A DNA stretch of 56,332 nt from Thermoguttaceae bacterium. Its GTDB lineage: Bacteria > Planctomycetota > Planctomycetia > Pirellulales > Thermoguttaceae. Position 1 is the stretch's first letter. Each line of letters starts with the position of its first letter. Made by a program: the position numbers and the translations under genes. Location of the stretch: positions 1-56,332 of the forward strand of contig JAFQUP010000020.1 in NCBI GenBank assembly GCA_017408405.1, given 5' to 3'. Below the pieces are notes generated by a model that saw only the letters and a list, made by a program, of their open reading frames with translations, had not been told where the DNA came from and ran no database searches. Positions 34,401 to 42,248 of this stretch are shown one piece after another.

Positions 34401-34541
34401 CCGCAGAAAAAGACAGTGGAGTTTCTCACCGAGTCAGGTGTTCGGGTTCACCATACGGGGCGTGATGGAGCCGTGATTTTCCGTGTTCGCGACGGGCGGC
34501 TTGAGGTTTTTACCAGAAATGAATGGAAGGAGTGGAATTAA
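31494..34541 (+). CDS. comEC: ComEC/Rec2-family DNA uptake channel protein
   Basis: 1015 residues, long for the family. It is an inner-membrane protein thought to carry single-stranded DNA into the cell during natural transformation. Order: DUF4131-type N-terminal region with membrane segments (about 35-200) and an OB-like domain (SGRLTRFSEAVNP, about 270-310), the Competence multi-pass domain (GTIHLMAISGLHVGLLAGGFFLLARF and onwards), and a C-terminal metallo-beta-lactamase domain with SHPDMDHYN and LAPHHGGKNC metal motifs. I start at TTG 31494 because GGAGGA (31481-31486) lies seven bases before it; the next in-frame ATG (31599) has no such site. The stop overlaps the DUF58 ATG by one base (TAATG), implying coupled translation. 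An insert of about 60 residues in the lactamase domain is unusual. Confidence 0.92.
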   Translation: MGRRRRGKGIFSENKIDYEPGDKILAGTRFVEFRPMIPLLAVFALGIVTDALWGSTEEIESSVSPVLWSWLILFLFSCCGYWGLIWFLHPKKLLPSFEPEGHSWCPEDSDLKEALPQRSQVEFPPLVKRVFQEETVETHRLGEWGGSIGRFFFDVLERFGGGIWNLFRSEKKYVSLQIAFFLLSVMALGGAYHHFYWAVYPESEISRNIRESFSLEFIEGKVIRAPEVRMPPTQFGYSEAKQEPLTILLLKVIARNTVYGRQEASGTVMVRIHGLLKDTHIGDHIRVSGRLTRFSEAVNPKSFSARHYYRQQRILALLRVPAPENIQRVSRPRIWSISRIVEYLRDTASRQLERFLTPETKPMAAALILGCREEVDPEEMEMMLETGTIHLMAISGLHVGLLAGGFFLLARFLGFGNLLTAIFVLGFVWLYVLVSGSRPPALRAGVIVTMFTVSFLWERSHSHLNALAAAGIFVLLINPTSIFSTGTQLSFLAVGTLLSMPVLRDDSMKKSLGRKDVNPQVMGLEFFFVRDAPHGMIGRFLLRKFWFYLLNLFYSSFQMTLVLLPLTLGAFHVAALIGIFLNVFLWLPLMVAMMSGGGVLFLGGQPLIGPFLGWLCSSSLSAMNWLIAFGAGIPGHCFWMRGTPIFWNLILYAFLISWAVFPKTRLRSKKHYLVFILGMLLLLVPFLSENVRRRGEFRCSFIAVSHGLSILLQFPNGKTVLYDAGQFAPEEYPSRTISSFLWNSGVHRLDSIFVSHPDMDHYNAFPGLLKRFSVGEVFLSSQTLSVLEEAAKAEFSNNLPAKNGVSEEDISRNSLLGNETSFRETDNLSVYSGRKTAEEIREGTLFMIRKFYSALKRWNVPIRTVQAGDRIHFSPDCSVTVLHPTRVSMETHPEHTNGNSLVLLIEYEGKRFLLTGDLSPPGLEYFLELEPIACDVILAPHHGGKNCCTPEFVKWCSPEYCVISESFNNPQKKTVEFLTESGVRVHHTGRDGAVIFRVRDGRLEVFTRNEWKEWN

Positions 34542-35617
34542 TGGTTCAGGAAAATCAAAAAATGAATTTAAAGAGTGAATCTGGTGCGGTTTTTTCCGTT
34601 TTTTCCCCTGAAGTCCTGGCGCGGCTGGGTTCTTTTCGATTGCGTGCGAAACATTTGGCGGCCGGGATGAGTTTTGGAGAACATCGGAGTCTGAGAATGG
34701 GAATTTCGTCAGATTTTCAGGACCATCGTCCGTGGGAGAATGGAAACGATCCAAAGTTCATTGACTGGCGTGTCTTTTTGAGGACAGGGAAACTGTTTCA
34801 ACGCAGTTTTCGCGAAGAAACGAATACCGCTTTCTATTTCTTGGTGGATTTTTCCGGAAGCATGAATTATGGCGGGAAGGAGATTGTCGGGGACGGAGAG
34901 TCTGAAGAGCGGATTTCTCATTATTTTGCCGGGGCGGAAAAGGATTCCGCAGCGAGTATTTCTCGCGAAAAGAGGTTGACGAAACTTGAGTACGCGCAGT
35001 GCATTGCGGCTGTGATGGCGCGGCTTGCTCTTGAGCAGAGAGATTTAGTTGGTTTGACGGCAACGAATGGTTTTCAAACGGTCTCGCTTCGACCGTCGAC
35101 AGGAGAAGGACACTGGAAGGAGATACTTGATTTTCTTGAGGTACCTCCGTTTTCACGTTGGGATGATTTCGCCTGTTCTGAAAAAAAGAAAAAATCGGAA
35201 GTCGGTTTCACGAAGCCTCAGAATTTTTCAGCGGCTCTGAATGAGTTGGCTGCTTCCTGTCCTAAACGTGGAAAGATTTTTTTGATGTCTGATTTTTTTG
35301 ACGTGGAAACTTGGGAGAGTATTTTGCCGCAGCTTAAAGTACTGCGCGCCCAGAAGAATGAATTGATTTTTTTTCATATTCTTGACCGTGATGAGATCGA
35401 ATTTCCTTTTGAGTCGCTTCATCAATTCATTTCTCTTGAAAACACTGGGCACTGTCTTACTGTTTCCCCCGCGACTATTCGTGAAGAATATCTCAAAAAT
35501 TTTCATCAATGGATGAATTCCATTAAAGAAGGGTGTCGAACGCTTGGGATTGGATGGCGTTTGGCCGATACGCGGGTTCCAATTCATCAAACTATTTTAT
35601 CTGGAATTGATTCATGA
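34541..35617 (+). CDS. DUF58-family protein (von Willebrand-like)
   Basis: 358 residues. DUF58 signatures are clear: GEHRSLRMGISSDFQDHRPWENGNDPKFIDWRVFLRTGKLFQRSFREETN, followed by the vWA-like MIDAS segment FYFLVDFSGSMNYGG (DxSxS). A C-terminal half continues the vWA fold (KIFLMSDFFDVETWE). DUF58 proteins are the usual partners of MoxR ATPases. Unlike many family members it lacks N-terminal membrane helices. The ATG at 34541 overlaps the comEC stop by one base and has AAGGAG ten bases upstream; an in-frame ATG at 34523 is inside comEC and lacks a site. It ends the gluzincin-comEC-DUF58 transcription unit. Confidence 0.92.
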   Translation: MVQENQKMNLKSESGAVFSVFSPEVLARLGSFRLRAKHLAAGMSFGEHRSLRMGISSDFQDHRPWENGNDPKFIDWRVFLRTGKLFQRSFREETNTAFYFLVDFSGSMNYGGKEIVGDGESEERISHYFAGAEKDSAASISREKRLTKLEYAQCIAAVMARLALEQRDLVGLTATNGFQTVSLRPSTGEGHWKEILDFLEVPPFSRWDDFACSEKKKKSEVGFTKPQNFSAALNELAASCPKRGKIFLMSDFFDVETWESILPQLKVLRAQKNELIFFHILDRDEIEFPFESLHQFISLENTGHCLTVSPATIREEYLKNFHQWMNSIKEGCRTLGIGWRLADTRVPIHQTILSGIDS

Positions 35618-35707
35618 GAAATTATCCCATAAAAAGATTATCCTGTTTTCCCGAGTGGAAAAGGGGGGAGAGAGTTCATTTTCCGCCCTTAATTCCATTT
35701 TGTCCCC

Positions 35708-35735
35708 TTGACATTTTCTCAACTCGGGGTAAAAT
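35708..35735 (+). promoter_or_regulatory. Promoter TTGACA-16-TAAAAT of the PFK gene
   Basis: Perfect TTGACA (35708-35713), 16-base spacer ending GGGG, TAAAAT (35730-35735), 53 bases before the ATG. Confidence 0.85.
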
Positions 35736-35788
35736 AAAAGTGTTGGCAAATTCGCGTTTAGGCAATTTTTGGTCTTAAAGGAGATTTT

Positions 35789-37075
35789 ATGTCCGTTAAA
35801 AATATGATAGTCGCTCAAAGCGGCGGCCCAACGTGCGTGATCAACAGTTCGCTGCAGGGAGTCGTGGAAGCCGCACGTCATTTTGAAAATGTCGGTACGG
35901 TTTACGGTGCGGTTCATGGAATTGAAGGCGTTTTGCGTGAAGAGCTGCTCGATCTTTCCGCGCAAAATCCGGAAGAAGTCAGTTTTTTGCGGTATACGCC
36001 GGTCGCCGGTTCGATTGGAACTTGCCGATACAAACTGAAAGAGTGGCAGAATGAGGATTTTGAACGGGTCATTGAGGTTTTCAAGGCGCATAATATCGGT
36101 TATTTCTTGTATAATGGGGGAAATGACTCGATGGACACCGCCAATAAAATCGCGGAACTCGCCAAGGTGCGCGGTTTGGATCTGACTGCCGTTGGGGTTC
36201 CGAAGACGATCGACAATGATGTCGGAGACAGTGAATTCCAGCTTGTGGACCATACTCCGGGGTACGGTTCTGTCGCGAAGTACTGGATGCACACGGTGCA
36301 GTACGCGAATCAGGAGAATAAAGGATCATGTCCAGCGGACCCTGTTCTCGTCATGCAGGCGATGGGACGCAAAATCGGTTTCATTCCCGCTGCCGCGCGT
36401 TTGGCGGATCCGAATCGCGAAATGCCGCTTTTGATCTATATGGCGGAATCACCGTGCTCTCTTGAGCAGCTTCACGAGCAGGTCAACGCGAAATTGCGCC
36501 AGTGCGGACGCTGTGTCGTGGTCATCAGTGAGGGATTTAACGTTGGATCGCTTGGTGAGCTGAAGGATTCTTTTGGACACACGACATTCAGCAGCTCGCA
36601 GATGACGGTGGTCCAGAAAGTCGTCAATTATTTGAATGAGAAAGGGCTTTGCGTCAAAGGAAACGCTCGTGGAAATGTTCCGGGAACGGATCAGCGCCAC
36701 AGTATGGCTTACGCGTCTGTCACGGATCTGGATGAAGCATATGCTTTAGGGCAAAAAGCCTGCGAGCTGGCCGCGTCCGGGCAGAGCGGTTTCATGTCTA
36801 CCATTCTCAGAAATCCTGGCCCGATTTATTCCGTGAAGTATGATAAGGTGCCTCTTTCCGTGGTTGCGAATAGTGAGCGTACCTTCCCCAAAAGCTGGAT
36901 TACGCCGGACGGGTGCGACGTGACGGATGAATTTATCGCGTACGCCAAACCTCTCGTTGGTCATGAAATGCTTACGCTTCCCATGGTTGACGGAAGGCAG
37001 CGCCTTACTCAGTTTGCTCCCATTTACGCGGAAAAAGTTCTTGATGCTTATGTTCCGCAGGCGGAGAGAAAGTAA
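35789..37075 (+). CDS. PPi-type 6-phosphofructokinase
   Basis: 428 residues, cytosolic. It phosphorylates fructose 6-phosphate in glycolysis; the pyrophosphate form is reversible. Motifs: AQSGGPTCVINSSLQGVV at the start, the phosphate-binding YNGGNDSMDTA, where the Asp after GGN is the known marker of pyrophosphate use (ATP enzymes have Gly there), and PKTIDNDV with the catalytic Asp, with Lys in the PPi-type position. QAMGRKIGFIPAAARL and RGNVPGTDQRHSMAYAS cover the substrate-binding part. AAAGGAG lies seven bases before the ATG. Likely monocistronic: a stem-loop and 209 bases separate it from the BMC-T gene, though the proximity of glycolysis and microcompartment genes is suggestive. Confidence 0.93.
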   Translation: MSVKNMIVAQSGGPTCVINSSLQGVVEAARHFENVGTVYGAVHGIEGVLREELLDLSAQNPEEVSFLRYTPVAGSIGTCRYKLKEWQNEDFERVIEVFKAHNIGYFLYNGGNDSMDTANKIAELAKVRGLDLTAVGVPKTIDNDVGDSEFQLVDHTPGYGSVAKYWMHTVQYANQENKGSCPADPVLVMQAMGRKIGFIPAAARLADPNREMPLLIYMAESPCSLEQLHEQVNAKLRQCGRCVVVISEGFNVGSLGELKDSFGHTTFSSSQMTVVQKVVNYLNEKGLCVKGNARGNVPGTDQRHSMAYASVTDLDEAYALGQKACELAASGQSGFMSTILRNPGPIYSVKYDKVPLSVVANSERTFPKSWITPDGCDVTDEFIAYAKPLVGHEMLTLPMVDGRQRLTQFAPIYAEKVLDAYVPQAERK

Positions 37076-37120
37076 TTTGGGAATCGCGGCATGAATTTCT
37101 CGTGAGTTCCTGACAGAAAT

Positions 37121-37153
37121 TTTCCCGTGCCGATTTCGTGTTGGTGCGGGAAA
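37121..37153 (+). terminator. Stem-loop after the PFK gene
   Basis: TTTCCCGTGCC (37121-37131) pairs with GGTGCGGGAAA (37143-37153), eleven base pairs with two wobbles around an 11-base loop. Only TTCTT follows, so termination is plausible but not certain. Confidence 0.55.
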
Positions 37154-37284
37154 TTCTTGGAAACTGCCTTAATTTCCATAAAATTTCTAGCTTGCTGGTG
37201 AAAAAAATCAAGAAAAAACGTTCAGCGAACGATATTTAAATAAATTATGGTTTAAAGAGGCGTTTTTTGCGGGGCTGGGACATT

Positions 37285-37845
37285 ATGGAAAAAACGATGT
37301 GTGTTGGAGTCATTGAGTTTCAAAGTGTGGGCAAAGGGATGCTCGCGCAGGATGAAATGATGAAAACCGCTTCAGTTTCTGTTTTGATCGGGCGCACGAT
37401 CTGTTCCGGAAAGTATCTTTTGGCAATTTCTGGCGGAGTGGATGAAGTCCAGACTGCCATTGATCGCGGAGTAAAAATTGGCGGTGAAGCAGTCATTGAT
37501 TCGCTGGTTTGTCCCAAGGTTCATCCCGCTGTTTTTTCCGCTCTTGGGAACGCGGTCATTCTTCCGTCCGCGCGAGTTCCGGCAGTTGGTATCGTTGAGT
37601 CATTCGGCGCGTGTTCCATTTTGGCCGCTTCGGACTTTGCCGCCAAGGCGGGAAATGTCACTCTCATTCGTCTTCATCTCGCGATGGCACTTGGCGGGAA
37701 AGGGCTTCTTATGCTTACCGGTCCTTTATCCGACGTAAAGACCAGTACCAGAGCCGCCGCTGATGAAGTACGGCGAAGGGGATTGCTCGTTTCGGAAGTG
37801 GTTATCTCCAATCCGGCGGAAGAATTGTTGATGGAGTATCTTTAA
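37285..37845 (+). CDS. Tandem-BMC-domain shell protein (BMC-T)
   Basis: 186 residues holding two fused BMC folds. The first is CVGVIEFQSVGKGMLAQDEMMKTASV ... KYLLAISGGVDEVQTAIDRG (about 5-90), linked by VCPKVHPAVFSALG to the second, VGIVESFGACSILAASDFAAKAGNVTL ... GLLMLTGPLSDVKTSTRAA, ending RRRGLLVSEVVISNPAEELL as BMC domains do. Proteins of this type trimerise into pseudohexagonal tiles of bacterial microcompartments, some with a gated pore or an iron-sulfur site; the sequence best resembles EtuB/PduT-like BMC-T. No other shell protein, aldehyde dehydrogenase or signature enzyme is within this window, so it is an orphan or satellite shell gene. The ATG at 37285 begins the conserved part; an in-frame TTG at 37267 is less likely. 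No clear ribosome-binding site. Confidence 0.9.
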   Translation: MEKTMCVGVIEFQSVGKGMLAQDEMMKTASVSVLIGRTICSGKYLLAISGGVDEVQTAIDRGVKIGGEAVIDSLVCPKVHPAVFSALGNAVILPSARVPAVGIVESFGACSILAASDFAAKAGNVTLIRLHLAMALGGKGLLMLTGPLSDVKTSTRAAADEVRRRGLLVSEVVISNPAEELLMEYL

Positions 37846-37952
37846 TTCATCTGGTTTTAGAGAAAACTCTTGGGAGTTTTCTGAAAGCGGCTGGCTATTT
37901 CTGCCGTTAGGTATTTTTTTCTCTTAAATCGTGCGATTTTCTTTTGGAATAT

Positions 37953-37982
37953 TTGGCCAAACGAAAAAAAATGTGGTATATT
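37953..37982 (+). promoter_or_regulatory. Promoter TTGGCC-18-TATATT
   Basis: TTGGCC (37953-37958), 18-base spacer ending GG, TATATT (37977-37982), 54 bases before the ATG at 38037. Confidence 0.55.
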
Positions 37983-38036
37983 TGATTAAGAGCGGTTCTC
38001 AAGGTATTTTGTTTTTCACGGAAATTTGACACCGAC

Positions 38037-38912
38037 ATGAAATTCATTCGCAGTGTCCAGTATGTTTTGATTTTATTTGCGGTATTTCCCACTGTCTTGT
38101 GCGGCGCGCTTCGCGGTCAGGAATGGGTCTCAACGCGGGTTTTCGGACCAATTGCCTGTTGGGGGACTTTTGATTTGGCGGAGATTGAGGAGGAACTTCT
38201 CGAGCTTCCCGCGATTTATGATGAACTTACTGTAATTCTGAAACTGCCAAAAATACGCGAGTGGATAGAGCTTTATGTTTTTGAGGATGAGGTTCAGTGG
38301 CGTGAGTTTCTTAAGAGGGAATACCCGCAGTTGCCGTATCGTCAGGCGCTTTTCATCAAGAAAAAGCAGGGGAGAGGGCAACTTTTTCTTCATCGTTCAG
38401 AAAATTTCGCGGTGGACCTTCGGCATGAAGGAACTCATGCTCTTCTTCACGCGGTTTTGCCGACAGTTCCCCTTTGGCTGGATGAGGGATTGGCAGAGTA
38501 TTTTGAGGTTTCCGCGAAGAACTGCCCAGTGGAAGTAAAAACGATTCCGTGGCAGAGATTTCGAAAGCTGAGGCGCGGTGAAACGAAAGATCCGAGAATG
38601 AACGCCTCTGAATGGCTTCCATTAATTCGGGAACGGGTCGCGGCGGGAGAGGTCGCTTCACTTGAAGAACTGGAAACGCTTAAGAGCATGGCCCAGATGA
38701 CCCAGGTCTGCTATGCGGATTCATGGATTTGGGTTAATTTTCTCCTGAATGGACCGGAGGAAGTTCGGGACTTTCTCCCAAATTATGTCGCGGAACTTTT
38801 GAAGCAGTACGAGGTGGAATTTTCACCTTTGACTCCAATTTCCTGGAGGGTTAGGAGACAGTATTCTGATCCAATGGAAGAGTTGGAGCGTTTTGTGAAG
38901 AAACTGGATTGA
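38037..38912 (+). CDS. Secreted HExxH putative metalloprotease, small
   Basis: 291 residues with a signal peptide (about 1-27). The zinc-protease motif HEGTH (His130, Glu131, His134) is followed by VPLWLDEGLAEYFE, in which Glu150 would be the third ligand, the peptidase-MA-like arrangement. The domain occupies residues 30-250. It resembles the longer gluzincin encoded at 29676 in kind, but not closely in sequence, and lacks the low-complexity linker. Such proteins are often annotated DUF1570 in planctomycetes; substrates are unknown. The toroid protein gene follows after 27 bases, so the two are probably co-transcribed from the promoter at 37953. Confidence 0.8.
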   Translation: MKFIRSVQYVLILFAVFPTVLCGALRGQEWVSTRVFGPIACWGTFDLAEIEEELLELPAIYDELTVILKLPKIREWIELYVFEDEVQWREFLKREYPQLPYRQALFIKKKQGRGQLFLHRSENFAVDLRHEGTHALLHAVLPTVPLWLDEGLAEYFEVSAKNCPVEVKTIPWQRFRKLRRGETKDPRMNASEWLPLIRERVAAGEVASLEELETLKSMAQMTQVCYADSWIWVNFLLNGPEEVRDFLPNYVAELLKQYEVEFSPLTPISWRVRRQYSDPMEELERFVKKLD

Positions 38913-38939
38913 AAAAGAAACGAATCCGAAAGGGAATTA

Positions 38940-39986
38940 TTGAATTTCTTTATGTTTTGGAAACATTTGGCTTTTGGGGTATTGATTTTCTCTCTTTTGA
39001 GCGTGACGCGAAACGTTTTTTCGCGAGAAATTTTTGATTCGGAAAAGATCGAAGCGGCGGTCGAACAGGGTCTGAATTATTTCCGAAAACGTTTGGATGC
39101 CGGGATCATGCCGGGAGACGGGGCATTTCGGAATGATGTCGGTATTACGGCACTCGTTGGAATGGCTTTTCTTTCTTCGGGCAGTACTCCGCTTGAGGGA
39201 CCAGATGCAAAGTACGCGGCGCGTTGTGTTGATTTAATTCTTGAAAAAGCCAGGCCAAATGGAATTCTTGCGGGTAATTCGGCTTCCGAGCAGGGTATTG
39301 CTTACGCGCATGGTTTTGCCATGACTTTTCTCGCGGAGTGTCTTGGGATGAGTGAGCAGGATGAGGTAATTCGAAGTGTTTTGGAAAAGGCCATTTTGCG
39401 GATCGTTGAGGCGCAGGGGGAAAATGGCGGCTGGCGTTACTCCTTTTTCCCTGGGGAGGAGGATGTTTCTGTCACGGCCTGTCACCTGACCGCGTTGCGT
39501 GCCTGCCGAAATGCCGGTTTGTCCATTCCAGCTGAAACGGTAGAGAATGGAATCAATTATCTTCTCCGCTGTCAAAATTTGGACGGCGGGTTTCGATATC
39601 GTCTTGCGGCAGGGCCAAGTGCCTTGCCGCGTTCAGCCGCCGCGGTTTCAGGACTCTGCGCGGCTGGAAAATATGATTCTCCGCAGATAAGAGAGGCAAT
39701 GGAGTATTTGAGGAACGCTCTTCGCGATTCGCAGGCAGTCTCGCCTAATGACGGTTACTTTCACTACGCGCAGTATTACGCGGTGCAGGCATTTCGTCTA
39801 ACTCTCGCTCCGGAGAGGCGTGAAGATTTTGGAGAAGAATCGTTTTGTCAGTTTTTGCGTGCTCTTCTTCACGAACAAAGACCTGACGGGAGCTGGCCTT
39901 CAACCATTAGTGTTGATTGCGCCACGGCCATGGCACTGATCGCGCTTCAAATGGAAAACGATTATCTGCCAATTTTTCAGAGATGA
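38940..39986 (+). CDS. Secreted toroid-repeat protein (prenyltransferase/squalene-oxidase-like fold)
   Basis: 348 residues. I start at TTG 38940 because AAAGGG lies six bases upstream; the alternative ATG at 38952 would leave a 17-base gap. A signal segment (about 5-30) precedes a set of helical-hairpin repeats with the alpha/alpha-toroid pattern: IEAAVEQGLNYFRKRL, ILRIVEAQGENGGWRYSFFP, VENGINYLLRCQNLDGGFRYR, AMEYLRNALRD, FLRALLHEQRPDGSWPS. The repeats carry the QxxDGGW-like signature of the terpene-cyclase and prenyltransferase superfamily, but planctomycete members are secreted and lack the cyclase DxDD motif, as here, so they are probably binding or peptidase-inhibitor-like proteins. It lies 27 bases after the gluzincin gene. 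Confidence 0.8.
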   Translation: MNFFMFWKHLAFGVLIFSLLSVTRNVFSREIFDSEKIEAAVEQGLNYFRKRLDAGIMPGDGAFRNDVGITALVGMAFLSSGSTPLEGPDAKYAARCVDLILEKARPNGILAGNSASEQGIAYAHGFAMTFLAECLGMSEQDEVIRSVLEKAILRIVEAQGENGGWRYSFFPGEEDVSVTACHLTALRACRNAGLSIPAETVENGINYLLRCQNLDGGFRYRLAAGPSALPRSAAAVSGLCAAGKYDSPQIREAMEYLRNALRDSQAVSPNDGYFHYAQYYAVQAFRLTLAPERREDFGEESFCQFLRALLHEQRPDGSWPSTISVDCATAMALIALQMENDYLPIFQR

Positions 39987-40106
39987 GTATTTTAAAGTAA
40001 GAAAATACGGAATGAGAACTCGAAATTGATTTAAATCTTTTTCGGAAAACGCCTCTTAAAGCGTTTAGAGACAGTTTCTGAAATTTGATTCAGGTTAAAT
40101 TAAAAG

Positions 40107-40140
40107 AAAATCGGCAAACTTTTTTCGTCTGCCGATTTTT
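40107..40140. terminator. Bidirectional terminator between convergent units
   Basis: AAAATCGGCA (40107-40116) pairs perfectly with TGCCGATTTT (40130-40139). T residues follow on the plus strand, and on the minus strand the arm ends in TTTT and continues CTTTTAATTTAA. It separates the toroid gene (plus) and the channel-partner gene (minus), whose stop is only three bases away. Confidence 0.85.
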
Positions 40141-40142
40141 CA

Positions 40143-42248
40143 TCATGGAGTGACTTCCTCGACGATTAATCCGCTTCCATCGAGGAGAATTTTAAGACGT
40201 TCAAACTGTTCACGGGCATCAGGGGCGACTCGCACTCTGAGAATAGGCTTCCAAATCATTCCTGGTCCAGCTTCTCCCCAAAGTTTAGCCTGCGCGGAAA
40301 TGGCGTTTGCCAGTTTGACACCCGTTTGGAACGGAGTCGTGATTGGAATTTCTTCAGCGGGTACCCCTGGAATGGCGGAGAGAATGAAACGGTCCGCGTG
40401 ACATTCCAACGGGACAGGCCGGGTTAATGTCGAAATGTTTGGATGATAATTCTCCAAAGCCCAGTTTTCTCCTTTACTTTCGGCGATACTGGAAGTTCCT
40501 GAAGCGGAAGCGTTAGGGCAATTTTCGGCTATTCCATTTGAATGAGCAGCTTGGGAGGCATTTCCCTCGGAAACGCTTCCGTTTCCTCCAAGTGATTCTT
40601 GACTTTCTGCGGCTTTGACATCTTGCGGGCTGTTAAGTGCGAATACTCCATCAGAAGAGAGTCCTGAATCGGTTTTTCCAGCCTCACGCGTGTTTTTCAC
40701 GTCAGTGCTTTCGGAGGCTTCACCGGGTTGAATCGTTTTCCATTGAGAAAAATCGCTTGCTGCCGCGCCAAATCCATTAGGGGAATTTGCTTCCGGCATT
40801 TGCTGGAGCGCGGTTTGACCATTTGAGCCATAGGCACCGGAAGTTTGAGCCGTTCCGGTGCCGGCAAAGTTTCCTGTTACGTTTGGAGCAAGCGAATGAT
40901 TGGCTGTTTGTTCATCAGACGCGGATTGGTTCACGGACGTTCCTTCAACCGCCATTCCTCCCATCGCGGGGCGGGGGCGCGCGCTTCTGGCTAACGTTCT
41001 CGCCAAACGGCTGTCTGGGTCGATATTCATCGCGACTCCCCCTCTGGAAGTCGGTCGATACGCCAGTTTTCCAGCTCCTCCACCGTTACGGGAAAGAGTC
41101 GGTGCCATGGCCGCGATTTCCCGCTGACGGTGTCTCGCTCCTTCAATTGCCTTAACCATTTCCAGCTTAAGGTTTTCGTCATTCGGCGGATACGCGATCG
41201 GCATTTTTTCATCTACCAGTTCATATCCGAATTCGGATTTCCATGATTGAAGGGAGGCTTTCACCATATAGAGATAAAGAATTCCGCTTGGCCGCACAAT
41301 AATTAAGGGGTAAGGTTCCTGTTCATTTCCTGGGGTTTCACGAAAAAAGCCGTTCCGTAAAAGATATTGTCTCTTGGCGATGAGAGCCATTTCCAATGGA
41401 TTTTCCATCGTGAGAGTACCTTCAAAATCCAGAGCGTTGAGTTTAAGATTTTCCGGCATTAGCCAGGCTCCGTCCTCCCGGCACTCGACATAAAGCGGGT
41501 AACGACGCGTTCCGTTAACTCCGGCGTGCGGGAGAATCGCGTATGAACCATTCTCTTTTGGGGCCGAATTCTCAGCTTTTTCCCATTCTTCCTGAAGTTT
41601 TTCGAGAGCCTTCTGTTTTTCGGCAATTTCTTTTTGAAGAGTTTCCGGCTCTTTTTCAGTTTCGGAGTTTTGAAGCTGAAGCAGGGCGTTTCTTAAGGTC
41701 TCCATTTGACCTTGAAGGCGTTCACGATTTTCCTGTGTCGTACTGAGAGCGATTCGGGCAGACTGCGCGTTTTTTTCCAGTTCGTTTCGTGCCGCGAGGA
41801 GCGTTTTGATGTGCCAGGCCGACTTAATTTGGATCGCCTCGATTTCTTCAAGCCGTTTTTCAAGTTTTTCAGTCTCGATTCCAGCGAATTCAGGATCTTC
41901 CGGTTCAGTTTCCAAGGGAGTTGGGAGAGTGGTTTCGAGTTCTGTTTCAATGGAGTTCGTTTTTTCTATGGGGGTTTCCACGATTTTTTCCCCATTTTCT
42001 TCAGGCGTTTTCAGAGTGAAAAGATCATCTTCCGTTTGGTGAGTTTCTTCTGTGGAGTGAATTTCTCCGGATTCCGCGAACATTTCCTGAATCAGTTCTT
42101 CCGTACTGAGCTGTGCCTGGCGCGCGATGATCAAAAGGATAGAAATGAGTGCCCCCATCGTGCAGAGAAGAACAGCCAGGAACGGGAATAGTGAGACCGG
42201 GTTCCCGGAAGAAGTGGCTCGTCGATTATTGTGCGTGGAATAACTCAT
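40143..42248 (-). CDS. Membrane-anchored coiled-coil partner of the TolQ/MotA-type channel
   Basis: 701 residues. A short polar N-terminus (about 17 residues) is followed by one hydrophobic helix (SLFPFLAVLLCTMGALISILLIIA, about 19-42), which gives an N-in topology like ExbD, TolR and MotB. The helix contains no Asp, although those partners carry an essential one there. Next come an acidic stretch, a coiled coil (about 125-230, EKLEKRLEEIEAI ... EKQKALEKLQEEWEKAE), a folded part (235-390), a Ser/Asn/Gly-rich linker (about 410-600) and a C-terminal domain with ILRVRVAPDAREQFERLKILLDGSGLIVEEV. No OmpA peptidoglycan-binding domain is seen. It lies 210 bases downstream of the channel gene on the same strand. 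This pairing is common in planctomycetes and has no known role. Confidence 0.7.
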   Translation of the reverse strand: MSYSTHNNRRATSSGNPVSLFPFLAVLLCTMGALISILLIIARQAQLSTEELIQEMFAESGEIHSTEETHQTEDDLFTLKTPEENGEKIVETPIEKTNSIETELETTLPTPLETEPEDPEFAGIETEKLEKRLEEIEAIQIKSAWHIKTLLAARNELEKNAQSARIALSTTQENRERLQGQMETLRNALLQLQNSETEKEPETLQKEIAEKQKALEKLQEEWEKAENSAPKENGSYAILPHAGVNGTRRYPLYVECREDGAWLMPENLKLNALDFEGTLTMENPLEMALIAKRQYLLRNGFFRETPGNEQEPYPLIIVRPSGILYLYMVKASLQSWKSEFGYELVDEKMPIAYPPNDENLKLEMVKAIEGARHRQREIAAMAPTLSRNGGGAGKLAYRPTSRGGVAMNIDPDSRLARTLARSARPRPAMGGMAVEGTSVNQSASDEQTANHSLAPNVTGNFAGTGTAQTSGAYGSNGQTALQQMPEANSPNGFGAAASDFSQWKTIQPGEASESTDVKNTREAGKTDSGLSSDGVFALNSPQDVKAAESQESLGGNGSVSEGNASQAAHSNGIAENCPNASASGTSSIAESKGENWALENYHPNISTLTRPVPLECHADRFILSAIPGVPAEEIPITTPFQTGVKLANAISAQAKLWGEAGPGMIWKPILRVRVAPDAREQFERLKILLDGSGLIVEEVTP

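Noticed and set aside
35612..36292. A 226-codon minus-strand frame overlapping the PFK gene
   Set aside because: The PFK motifs (GGNDS, PKTIDND) are on the plus strand in the same interval.
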